Origin: CBDHHC01 sp965263345
GTDB taxonomy: Bacteria; Pseudomonadota; Alphaproteobacteria; Rhizobiales; CBDHHC01
Length of the DNA stretch: 64,000 bases
Assembly: GCA_965263345.1 (NCBI GenBank)
Contig: CBDHHC010000006.1
Span: forward strand, 372,001 to 436,000
Direction of reading: 5' to 3'
Part shown: one piece after another, positions 44,977 to 53,332 of the stretch
Layout of the letters: every line of letters starts with the position of its first letter
Position numbering within the stretch: position 1 is the stretch's first letter
Translations under genes and position numbers: made by a program
Notes under the pieces: model-generated
The model's database searches: none
The model's input: only the letters and a program-made list of their open reading frames with translations
Told to the model about the DNA's origin: nothing

Positions 44977-46251
44977 TCAAGACCCTTTTGAGGCATCTTG
45001 TGTTATCTTTAGGTACTCCTTACGTAGTTGCTTTCTTTGAGAGCTGGTTAATTGTTTATGATTTTTTAACCCATATTTTTTTACTGCAACAAAATCCATA
45101 AATTTCTCTAAAAGCTTGGGGTTTTTTACTTTTAGAGGTTTTTTGGTTTTACTTTTTGAAGGCTGTTTGGTCGTCTTTTTGTGAGCAATATATTTTTGCA
45201 GAATTTTTTCTGCGGCTGAGAATCTTTTCATGTTAGGAATTTTTGCAAATAAATTTACTTCCTTCCATTTTGGGTGACGGCCAGCTTCTCTGAACTTATC
45301 AAAGTTATTGAAAAAGTCTTTAATGAATTTACTTACTCTCGGATATCTTGCTGAATTTTGGGGCCAGTTATAAACAGCTAAAATTGTGCCTATTGCAATG
45401 GTTGGTACAGACTCAGCATAAGGAATAAGATTAGGATAATTTTTATGTGTTAGTTTTGTTGGTAGATAAGAAAATTCTTGTAGTAATTTATGAGAGGCTT
45501 CATTCTTTGACAGAGTGTGAAAGTCAACAGGTACAATGTGTAAACCATCATTGTTTTTTATTTTTTGTACTCTTTCGTTTGGAGCACCTGAAATTATTGT
45601 TACTGCATCTAGCTCACCAGCTTGAAGTTTATTGATTGCAATATTGTCATCATAGGTTGTAAAATTTACTTTCACTCCAACCAGTTCTAATATCATCTGA
45701 CTTGTAATATATGTTCCACTATATTTTTTCGAGATATTTACGGTTTTGCCTTCTAGATCTTTTAGGCTTTTTATTTTCTGATTAGCGATTACCTGCCATT
45801 CGGAATTATGTAATTTAGTTATATAACGAATTTGATTTGTAATATTTTTATATTGCTTTGGGCTTTTTTTTCTTAAATAGGAAATTGTATCCATTTGGAT
45901 CAATGCCATGTCCGCGCCATTTAGAAACAGTATGTCTTCTATATTTTGTTTTCCGCCAAGGCCTAATATTGAAATGACTCTCAGGGTTTGTTTTTTCTTT
46001 TCTGTCTTATTTAATACATCAATTAGGTCTGCAGTTATTTGGAGTTGAGACCTAGAGCTTCCACCAGATATTATTTTTACAATATTTTGGTTTGCTCGTT
46101 TTTTGCGTTTTTCCTGTTCAGATTTACCTGCAGTCTGATCCGTCTGTGAATATACATTTACGACATTAAAGAATACGAAAACGCACCCGATTAATAGAGT
46201 TAAAAAAGACGTCTTAGTAAGAAGTTGAGATGAAAAACTAAATTTCCCCAT
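44977..46251 (-). CDS. TAXI-family TRAP transporter solute-binding protein
   Basis: A 424-residue periplasmic binding protein. A signal peptide (about 1-35) precedes the TAXI pattern: ISGGSSRSQLQITADLIDVL, ADMALIQMDTISYL, LKDLEGKTVNISKKYSGTY and LQAGELDAVTIISGAP. The C-terminal ~90 residues are a Lys-rich extension beyond the usual ~320-residue TAXI length. No TRAP permease (DctQM-type) gene is in the vicinity, so it is an orphan binding protein or serves a distant permease. Confidence 0.85.
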   Translation of the reverse strand: MGKFSFSSQLLTKTSFLTLLIGCVFVFFNVVNVYSQTDQTAGKSEQEKRKKRANQNIVKIISGGSSRSQLQITADLIDVLNKTEKKKQTLRVISILGLGGKQNIEDILFLNGADMALIQMDTISYLRKKSPKQYKNITNQIRYITKLHNSEWQVIANQKIKSLKDLEGKTVNISKKYSGTYITSQMILELVGVKVNFTTYDDNIAINKLQAGELDAVTIISGAPNERVQKIKNNDGLHIVPVDFHTLSKNEASHKLLQEFSYLPTKLTHKNYPNLIPYAESVPTIAIGTILAVYNWPQNSARYPRVSKFIKDFFNNFDKFREAGRHPKWKEVNLFAKIPNMKRFSAAEKILQKYIAHKKTTKQPSKSKTKKPLKVKNPKLLEKFMDFVAVKKYGLKNHKQLTSSQRKQLRKEYLKITQDASKGS

Positions 46252-46589
46252 TAGTTACCCCAATATTGCAAGACATAATATTTTAGAATTAAGCAGGTGA
46301 GTTTTTTACTGCTAGTATTTAACTAAGTTCAGATAAGATTGTGTGAGTGTATCAATTGTGCTTATAAGTGGTAACTAAGCACACCGCATAGCTGGCATGT
46401 TTAATATGCATAGCTTGATTGGAAGTCATTTTTTATAGAAAATATGTTCAGAATTTTTGCATGTTATAGATAAATATTGTAGTCAATATTCTTTGGATTT
46501 TAGAGGGATGCTCTCTAAAGTTGAGTTTATATTGATACAGGGAATGGATATTTCTCCATTCCCATAATGGTTTGCCTCATAAGTATGTC
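46252..46589. other. Intergenic region with direct repeats and a hairpin
   Basis: 338 bases without a gene. GCATAGCT occurs twice (46386-46393 and 46408-46415), 22 bases apart, i.e. two helical turns. A perfect hairpin GGGAATGGA-TATTTC-TCCATTCCC (46540-46563) lies 27 bases after the end of the membrane-protein gene; without a T run it may be a weak terminator or a processing site. Confidence 0.5.
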
Positions 46590-47024
46590 TCATCCAACTT
46601 CTTCAAGCGTTTGTTCAATATTCCATAGTGGTATTAGGAAGATTAATAAGAACGGGATATTCAGCAAGACATTAAGTGGAGCGCCTACCATGACGGAACC
46701 GATTCCATCGATCACAAACCAGGTGCCCATGCTTGTTAGAATCATCACGCGAGCAAGTTGAGGGTCTTGGGGGTAGAGTCTTGTTGAGATCATCCAAAGC
46801 AGGATACCCCAGCCAATAACGATACCACCTGAAACGGCCAGGATAAATCTGAGTTCTAAAGCACTTAGAGTCTGTTGGCCATCGATGGGCCAGAGAGCAA
46901 AATCAATTAGGAATGCCAAGAGGCCTGAGAGTGCCGGATGAATCGAAACCCAAACAAGAATGCCAAAGCCAATGACAATTCCTGACGCTATTTTTAGCCA
47001 TTTGATTGTTGAATTATGATGCAT
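46590..47024 (-). CDS. Four-helix membrane protein of unknown function
   Basis: A 144-residue protein with hydrophobic segments at about 10-29, 31-45, 57-80 and 90-135. It has no motif I recognise. It is divergent from the XRE/MmyB regulator; the 140-base gap carries two small palindromes, so it may be the regulator's target. GC content is higher than in the surrounding AT-rich genes. Confidence 0.7.
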   Translation of the reverse strand: MHHNSTIKWLKIASGIVIGFGILVWVSIHPALSGLLAFLIDFALWPIDGQQTLSALELRFILAVSGGIVIGWGILLWMISTRLYPQDPQLARVMILTSMGTWFVIDGIGSVMVGAPLNVLLNIPFLLIFLIPLWNIEQTLEEVG

Positions 47025-47056
47025 TGTTTCATCTCCTAATTACTCTTGATGCTCTT

Positions 47057-47098
47057 AAGGTGGCGGACCTTGTTCTGTTCTGCAATTACCTCAGAGGT
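47057..47098. promoter_or_regulatory. Two small dyads in the divergent promoter
   Basis: AAGGT-GGCGG-ACCTT (47057-47071) and ACCTC-A-GAGGT (47088-47098) lie between the membrane protein and the XRE regulator and share AGGT/ACCT half-sites. They are candidates for autoregulatory operators. Support is positional only. Confidence 0.35.
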
Positions 47099-47164
47099 TA
47101 GTGACGTGATGTCTCTCATTATGTTAGGTTGAAAAGACATATTTTTTGAAAAGGTTTCTTGATT

Positions 47165-47941
47165 ATGGAACATAATTTTGGTGGGTTGCTTAAAGATTGG
47201 CGAAATCGGCGTCGGATGAGTCAGTTAGACCTTGGGCTATATGCCAATGTGTCAGCTAAGCATATTGCTTTTCTGGAGACAGGGCGTTCAGCGCCTAGTC
47301 GGTCTATGGTGGTGCAATTGTCTGAAGCCCTTAATGTTCCCAGAGCTGACCGCAACTCTCTTTTGAATGCGGCTGGGTTTGCGTCTGTTTATCAAAGTCG
47401 AAATATTCATGATGATGAGATGGCGCATGTGCGAGCGGCTGTTGAGTGGACTTTAAAGCGGCATCACCCCTTTCCGGCCCTGGCAGTTGATCGGCATTGG
47501 AAACTTGTTATGGTCAATCCGGCAGCTGAGATGATGCTTGGTAATCTTGGTTTGAAGGTTGGGGACAGTATGTTGGAGGCTGCTTTAGAGTCTTCAGCTT
47601 TGCGTGATGCGGTTGAAGACTGGTCTGAGGTCGCCCGGCATATGTCTGTGCGGCTACGGACTGAAAGTGCACATCTTGGGGGGGACCCTGTGTTAGATGC
47701 TGCTGCTGAGAAACTTGCTAAAGAAGCGGAGGCTAAAAATGTAGACCCTGATACCCCGTTACAGGTGATCGTGCCGACTCGTTACCGCGCAGGGGATATG
47801 GTGTTGTCGTTTTTTACGACTCTTGCGCAATTTGGTAGCGCGGAAGATATAGCGCTGGCGGATTTGAAGATTGAGCTGTTTTTTCCAGCTGATGAAGCGA
47901 CGAAGCAGGTTTTGATTTCGATGGGAAAAGGAGATGCGTAA
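47165..47941 (+). CDS. XRE-family regulator with MmyB-like ligand domain
   Basis: A 258-residue transcription factor. The N-terminal helix-turn-helix (about 8-65) has WRNRRRMSQLDLGLYANVS and KHIAFLETGRSAPSR. The C-terminal PAS-like MmyB domain (about 95-255) has HPFPALAVDRHWKLVMVNPA. MmyB-like proteins usually control a divergent target, here the membrane protein. I chose the ATG at 47165; a TTG at 47159 is possible. GC content is clearly above the neighbours, suggesting later acquisition. Confidence 0.9.
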   Translation: MEHNFGGLLKDWRNRRRMSQLDLGLYANVSAKHIAFLETGRSAPSRSMVVQLSEALNVPRADRNSLLNAAGFASVYQSRNIHDDEMAHVRAAVEWTLKRHHPFPALAVDRHWKLVMVNPAAEMMLGNLGLKVGDSMLEAALESSALRDAVEDWSEVARHMSVRLRTESAHLGGDPVLDAAAEKLAKEAEAKNVDPDTPLQVIVPTRYRAGDMVLSFFTTLAQFGSAEDIALADLKIELFFPADEATKQVLISMGKGDA

Positions 47942-47949
47942 ATTTTTCT

Positions 47950-47978
47950 AAAAAAGATATGGGTGGCCCCTCTTTTTT
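47950..47978 (+). terminator. Intrinsic terminator after the XRE regulator
   Basis: AAAAAAGA pairs with TCTTTTTT and an inner GGG-TGG-CCC hairpin caps the stem. It starts nine bases after the regulator's stop. The T run supports rightward termination. Confidence 0.6.
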
Positions 47979-48159
47979 ATCAAGTAACTTTAATTATTAT
48001 TTATATAATTCAATTATTTGCCTTATTTCATAGTTGTAATTTCTTAATTTAGCTCCATTTATCTGAAATACGGTGTGGACGTATTTTAGTATGCTTGAAG
48101 GTTGTTCTAAGTCTTTAAGTTTCTTCTGCTTGTATTCAAGCGAAAGGGAGTTGGGGTAT

Positions 48160-49767
48160 ATGTATTACCAACAATTGTTTAAATATGCTGTCGGGCTTTT
48201 TGTGGCTTGTGTTGGCATGATATCAGCAGCTTATGCTGAAGGTGGAACAGACGGTTTTCGTCTAAAACCATTTCAAATCGCTCAGGCTAATAGTGAGCAG
48301 AATAGTGATGTTCGCTGGCGCAAAGGGAAACAAAATCCTGTGCCAGAAAGTATCGAAAGTGATGAGTCTCAGAAAAAGCGTTTTTATAAAGAGCAACAGA
48401 ATCGCAGGGATGAGAAACATGATGCTTTGCGAGAGGAACGTAAATCACGTCGCGAGAAATTTCGTGACGATCGCAAAGCAAGACGTGACAGTATTCGCGA
48501 GGAAAGGCAACTGCGCCGGGAGCGTGAACGTGCGAAAATTGAATTTAGAAATCAGCAAGAGAGTAAGAAACGTTTTGAGAGACGGCAAGCCGAACGTCAA
48601 AGGCGTTTGGACGAAAAGCGTGCTCGTCAAGAGCGCGCAAGAGACCGTGTTTATCGACGAGCTGAGACGCGCGAAAAAACTCAAAAACGCATAGAATTTA
48701 CACGGGACGAACGGAGAGACATTCGTGATGAGGAACGTCGTTATCGCAAAGAACGTCGCAAAGAGTTTCGTCAGTTAAAAGCCGAAGAGCGCGAGAGAAT
48801 AAATCGACGTTATCGTGAAAGATGGAAGCAGGAAAAGGCTGAGAGACGTAAAAGACGCCGCGCATATAAAGAACGTTTAAGACGTATTGATAATTACGAG
48901 AAACAAAGGTTACGTTTGGAGCGTAAACGAATTCGTGAAGCCTTTGAGGCTCGAAAGGCCCGCAAAGAACGTAAAGTTGAAATTGGACGTGCTTATGAGC
49001 GAATTCGTATTCGGAAAGAGCGTGATCAAAACCGCAGATTAAAGCGTTATTCACGCAAGCTTGATGAAAAGAAATTGCGTAAATTGCGTCGTCAGCGTTT
49101 TATTGATCGCCGTGGCAAGTATGTTGAGTTTGAACCAAGAGATTATCGTTTCAGGAAAAAACGTTACCGCAAACTTGGGCGCAGAAAATATCGTGATGGA
49201 TTGCATATTTATCTTACACCTCCTTTAGGGTCTTATTTTGATCATAGAAGTTATGTGTTGGAAGGTGGCGATGCTTCATTAGGTGATATTGAGGACGCTC
49301 TTGAAGATCCGATCGCCGTTGATATCAGGCAAACTTATTCGGTGAATGATGTGATTGAAGATCCTGAAATTCGTCGCAAGGTTAGAAGTATTAACTTAGA
49401 TACAATCACGTTTTCTTTTGGTAGTTCCGAAATTTCAGAAGAGCAGTTGGCAACATTGGATGATGTTGCATTCGCGATTTCAAAGATTTTGAAAAGACGC
49501 CCAAGGCAGGTTTTTCTGATTGAAGGACATACGGATGCTGTTGGCAGTGAAGAGTATAATCAGGGCTTGTCCGAAGACCGGGCGGCGGCTGTGAAAGATG
49601 CTCTGATAATCGAATATGGTATTCCTGAAGAGAATCTTGTTGATGTTGGTTATGGCGAAGAGTTTCTGAAGGTCCAGACTTTGGATGCTGAAGAAGAAAA
49701 TCGCCGTGTTGCGATACGGAATATCTCACCTTTGATTCATAGAAACAAAGTCAGTCGATATAGATAA
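48160..49767 (+). CDS. OmpA-family protein with long charged helix
   Basis: A 535-residue envelope protein. A signal peptide (about 1-26, AYA-EGG) is followed by about 275 residues (70-345) composed mostly of Arg, Glu and Lys in an ER/EK-repeat pattern, expected to form a single alpha-helix or coiled coil. The C-terminal OmpA domain (about 415-525) has ITFSFGSSEIS, VFLIEGHTDAVGSEEYNQGL and LSEDRAAAVKDAL with the peptidoglycan-binding Asp/Arg positions. The frame is open 29 codons upstream, but the ATG at 48160 has a GGGAG site and starts a proper signal peptide. The charged helix may span the periplasm. Confidence 0.85.
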   Translation: MYYQQLFKYAVGLFVACVGMISAAYAEGGTDGFRLKPFQIAQANSEQNSDVRWRKGKQNPVPESIESDESQKKRFYKEQQNRRDEKHDALREERKSRREKFRDDRKARRDSIREERQLRRERERAKIEFRNQQESKKRFERRQAERQRRLDEKRARQERARDRVYRRAETREKTQKRIEFTRDERRDIRDEERRYRKERRKEFRQLKAEERERINRRYRERWKQEKAERRKRRRAYKERLRRIDNYEKQRLRLERKRIREAFEARKARKERKVEIGRAYERIRIRKERDQNRRLKRYSRKLDEKKLRKLRRQRFIDRRGKYVEFEPRDYRFRKKRYRKLGRRKYRDGLHIYLTPPLGSYFDHRSYVLEGGDASLGDIEDALEDPIAVDIRQTYSVNDVIEDPEIRRKVRSINLDTITFSFGSSEISEEQLATLDDVAFAISKILKRRPRQVFLIEGHTDAVGSEEYNQGLSEDRAAAVKDALIIEYGIPEENLVDVGYGEEFLKVQTLDAEEENRRVAIRNISPLIHRNKVSRYR

Positions 49768-49781
49768 TATTTTTTATTTTG

Positions 49782-49810
49782 TAGTAGCGCTTTCGGGCGC
49801 TGCTATTTTT
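49782..49810 (+). terminator. Intrinsic terminator after the OmpA-family gene
   Basis: TAGTAGCGC (49782-49790) and GCGCTGCTA (49797-49805) form nine pairs with one G-U around TTTCGG, followed by five T. It starts 14 bases after the stop. Confidence 0.85.
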
Positions 49811-50027
49811 AGTATTTACAAGAATTTGCCAACTTTATCTCCAACTTTCTTTCATTCTCAATATTGCTTACTTTTTGCATATCTCGAATTGAGTGCTAAC
49901 TATGAAAATAGCAACTTATTAATATTCATATGCTATATAATCTTAATTAGAATTTAGTTTTGCATATCAGAATATTTTGGTGGCTCTCAATTGTGAATTG
50001 CCTGGACACTTGGGAATAGTTCAACCT

Positions 50028-50489
50028 ATGGATCATCATTCAGCAATCCGAGTCATAAAAGTATTTTCACATATTTTTTTACTTTTTTTATCATCCGCGC
50101 TTGCTGTCACTACAGCTCTTTTGGTAGCAATCATTCTTCCTTTCGATATGATTCGTCCTGGATTTGGGTTTAATGATTTTTTGAAGATATTTCCAGACTA
50201 TTTATTCTTAGGGCATATGCTTGCCTTTCCTGGACTGATTATCTATGGAGCCTTTGCCATGAAACTCTATGGAATGAAAGGCGATTTTGCTTTGATAATA
50301 TTATGCTCCACGACTCTCGCTTTAATCAATGGAATAATCGTAGTTCAACTCTTTGGTGGATACGGCCTGGGTTTGGTCCTTGTGCCATTAAAATTGTTAG
50401 TCACATTTTATTTAACTGGATTTTTTACTGGCTGTTATCATTATTTCTTTTTAAGAAACTCAAAAAATCTTACAGTAAATATTTCTTAA
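50028..50489 (+). CDS. Membrane protein of unknown function
   Basis: About 153 residues with four hydrophobic segments (about 9-35, 50-75, 84-105 and 110-140). No recognisable motif. I chose the ATG at 50028 (MDHHSAIRV); the frame is open from a TTG at 49977. It converges with the nucleoside transporter gene. Confidence 0.6.
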   Translation: MDHHSAIRVIKVFSHIFLLFLSSALAVTTALLVAIILPFDMIRPGFGFNDFLKIFPDYLFLGHMLAFPGLIIYGAFAMKLYGMKGDFALIILCSTTLALINGIIVVQLFGGYGLGLVLVPLKLLVTFYLTGFFTGCYHYFFLRNSKNLTVNIS

Positions 50490-50545
50490 TATGTCCCTAC
50501 GGTATATATGTATTATAAAGGCTTTATATTCTCAGTGCATTATTG

Positions 50546-51820
50546 TTACCCTGTCAGCAAACCCACAACACTTCCCGTCATGAGAGTTGCTAATGTTCCT
50601 GAGATGATTGTTTTTATTCCCAGTTGAACGATCTCTGTTCTTCTATTGGGTAGAATTGCAGCTAGCCCGCCGATCATTATTCCGAGACTGGCAAAATTTG
50701 CAAAACCACACAGGGCATAGGTCAGGATTAATCGGGAGCGTTCTGATATGAGTTCTGGTCCTGTTTTGGCAAGTTGTAGATAGGCCAGGAATTCATTAAG
50801 TACGGTTTTGATCCCTAGAATAGATCCTGCTGTTATACTTTCTTTCCAGGGGATGCCCGTCAGCCAAGCGAAAGGTGCAAACAGGTACCCTAGGATTTGT
50901 TCTAAGGTTAGTTTTATTCCAAGGGGGGCTTCCAAGGTCCCCAAGATCTGGTTAGATAATGTTACAAGGGCTGTAAAGACAATCAACATAGCAGTGACAT
51001 TTACAAGAATGTGGATGCCTTCCTGGGTGCCTTTTACTATGGCTTCAATGGAACCGTGTGTTTTGGTTTGTTCATTCTCTTCTGGAATAAGTTTTGTCGT
51101 TTGGTTGGGGGGGGCGTCTGGTACCATGATTGCAGAAATCAGAATTGCGGCAGGTGCGCTTATAACAGATGCTACAATCAGATGGCCTGCTGCATTTGGT
51201 AAACTGTTTGCCAGGAGACCTGCATAAAGAACTAGAACCGTTCCAGCGATGGTTGCCATGCCAACGCTCATCATTGCGAATAATGCACCTCGGCTCATAT
51301 TTGACAGGTATGGGCGGATGAAGAGTGGCGCTTCCACCATGCCGACAAATATATTTGCGGCTGCTGATGTGCTGACAAGGGCTGAAACACCTAAGCTTTT
51401 TTGCAGTGCCCATGAAAATGCTTTTACGACTCTTTGTAATATGCCCCAATGGTAGAGAAGTTTTGTTAGTGCGCTTATTAGAAGAATTAGGGGCAGTGCC
51501 TGGAATGCCAGAATGAAGCTGTTTTGCGGGTTTTCTGTTTTGAATGGCGCTGGGCTACCCGCAAGATATCCAAAGACGACTCTCATGCCAGAGAGCATGG
51601 CTTCTTGTAATGCTAATACTAATGCTGATGCCCAGCTAAATAGCATTTGAAGCGCTGGAACATAGAGCATCAATGCTGCAATTGTTATTTGCATAGTGAT
51701 GCCCATTAGAATTATTCGGGCTATTTGAGTTGTTGTATAGGCTGATCTGTTTTCAGATATAACCCAGGCAAACAATGGAAAAATAAGAAGCCCAATTAAG
51801 CTTTGGAGTTGCAATGTCAT
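50546..51820 (-). CDS. CNT-family nucleoside transporter
   Basis: A 424-residue concentrative nucleoside/cation symporter. NIFVGMVEAPLFIRPYL corresponds to the family motif NIFxGQTEAPLLI, with Gln-Thr replaced by Met-Val, and LCGFANFASLGIMIGG is the conserved late motif. About ten membrane segments. I chose the ATG at 51820 (GTGGG upstream) over the GTG at 51832. Confidence 0.92.
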   Translation of the reverse strand: MTLQLQSLIGLLIFPLFAWVISENRSAYTTTQIARIILMGITMQITIAALMLYVPALQMLFSWASALVLALQEAMLSGMRVVFGYLAGSPAPFKTENPQNSFILAFQALPLILLISALTKLLYHWGILQRVVKAFSWALQKSLGVSALVSTSAAANIFVGMVEAPLFIRPYLSNMSRGALFAMMSVGMATIAGTVLVLYAGLLANSLPNAAGHLIVASVISAPAAILISAIMVPDAPPNQTTKLIPEENEQTKTHGSIEAIVKGTQEGIHILVNVTAMLIVFTALVTLSNQILGTLEAPLGIKLTLEQILGYLFAPFAWLTGIPWKESITAGSILGIKTVLNEFLAYLQLAKTGPELISERSRLILTYALCGFANFASLGIMIGGLAAILPNRRTEIVQLGIKTIISGTLATLMTGSVVGLLTG

Positions 51821-51862
51821 CGTTGCCCACACGTTTTAAATATTGTTTTTAAAATTTGTAAG

Positions 51863-52249
51863 CTATCTTTTCCCTCTAAACAATAACAAAACCCACCATA
51901 CAAAAACTGTGGCGCATACAATGACCAGAATTCTCATAGGTAAGCCTCTTTCAAGAATGCCAGACTTAAATAAATATCGTCCGAACGTAGAGAAGATTGC
52001 AAGGCCCCCCAATACAGCCAAAAGTAAATGCATGAATTGACCAAATGTTGAAGACCCATTTTTTGCTGCGGGTTGTTTCTCTATGGTTTGCTGCATTATT
52101 TGTTGTTTGGAGGCTTTTGGTCTTCTTGTAAACAGACCCAGGATAATTGCAGTTAAGACACCTCCCACAATTGAAATAATGAGTTCATTTAATAATGGCA
52201 TTGGACTCTGACCCTTTGCTGTACCAATTTTTTCTTTTGTTTCTTCCAT
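51863..52249 (-). CDS. Small membrane protein of unknown function
   Basis: A 128-residue protein with three hydrophobic segments (about 24-40, 70-92 and 103-122) and a basic, Gln-rich loop between the first two. No family recognised. It lies about 42 bases upstream of the nucleoside transporter on the same strand, possibly in one transcript. Confidence 0.6.
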   Translation of the reverse strand: MEETKEKIGTAKGQSPMPLLNELIISIVGGVLTAIILGLFTRRPKASKQQIMQQTIEKQPAAKNGSSTFGQFMHLLLAVLGGLAIFSTFGRYLFKSGILERGLPMRILVIVCATVFVWWVLLLFRGKR

Positions 52250-52506
52250 AGCATATTAAGACAATAAATGTGACGTCATTAAATAGAGATCATATAAAAA
52301 ATGAGAAAACAGTTATAAACACATATATACCATGAATTTTTTATTGCCTTATCTCTGTCAAATTCGCAGAATATCTCTTTGATCATTCAAGAGTTCTATT
52401 GATTCGTTCCTGTGTAGGATGTGAATACGCCAATTTCGCATTTTTATTTTTCAAGTATGGCGCGTTCTTAAAAAACAACAGTAAAAAAATGTTATGAGGT
52501 GTTCTT

Positions 52507-53145
52507 GTGATTCAACGATTGCGTTGGCTTATACTGCCTTTATTGACTCTTTTATCTGCGTGTCAGGCTGCGCATACGGCAAGCAACCTTTCTTTAAATC
52601 TTGCTGCAGAAGAAGCGTTTGAAGATGATTGGACGGTAAGCTCACATAGTAATAAAAGCACAATCTTTTCGGCACTTATAAAGCAGGAGAGTGGTGGACG
52701 AAATCGCGTGGTTAGCCATGCTGGAGCGGTTGGTCGGGCCCAGCTTATGATACCAACTGCCAGATTGATGGCAAGAAAATTAGGTCTCAGACGGGTTGCT
52801 AAGCTTCCTAAATATAAATTGAAAAAGCTTTTAATGAGCAATCCTAGTTTAAGTGAGAAGCTTGGAAAGGCCTATTTGAATGAGGGGCGTGATCGATATG
52901 GACGCGATGATATTGCGCTCATCTATTATAATGGTGGTCCTCGTGCTGCCAACGCAGCTTATAAAAGCCTGAAAAAGACTGGAAAATTAAATGTTTATAC
53001 AGGTGAGACCTATTGTTATGTCAAAAGCATTACACGTAAAGCAGGCATTGCTGCAGCTCCTATGAAGCTGATCAAGGGACGGGCATATTATCGGAATAAA
53101 TCGCGCTGGATTAAAAGGACAGGCCGAGCTCCATGCCGAGCATAA
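52507..53145 (+). CDS. Lytic transglycosylase (SLT domain) lipoprotein
   Basis: Cleaves peptidoglycan glycan strands. The signal peptide ends in the lipobox LLSAC (Cys19). The SLT domain has the catalytic Glu in ALIKQESGG, then HAGAVGRAQLMIPTA, and YYNGGPRAANAAYKSL. The short C-terminal part is basic. GTG start with GAGG seven bases upstream. Total 212 residues, a compact family member. Confidence 0.9.
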   Translation: MIQRLRWLILPLLTLLSACQAAHTASNLSLNLAAEEAFEDDWTVSSHSNKSTIFSALIKQESGGRNRVVSHAGAVGRAQLMIPTARLMARKLGLRRVAKLPKYKLKKLLMSNPSLSEKLGKAYLNEGRDRYGRDDIALIYYNGGPRAANAAYKSLKKTGKLNVYTGETYCYVKSITRKAGIAAAPMKLIKGRAYYRNKSRWIKRTGRAPCRA

Positions 53146-53332
53146 TTGTGCCAAAAGAGCTGTTTATTGTGATCTGTATTCGCTTTAAGCAGCTTTTTTT
53201 ATTTGTACCGGATCTATAAACCAACTGATTTTTTTCCAAAAAACAAAAAAATAATGTCTTATTGATTAAAAATTAAGTCTATTTTGTAATATTAATCAAT
53301 AGTTTATAGTAATGTTTTGTTTAGGAATTCTA

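Noticed and set aside
50808..51455. Several long frames on both strands over the nucleoside transporter
   Set aside because: All overlap the CNT gene, whose family motifs are unmistakable.
53158..53200. AGCTG...CAGCT with a T run after the transglycosylase gene
   Set aside because: Only five pairs around a 27-base loop; too weak to call a terminator.
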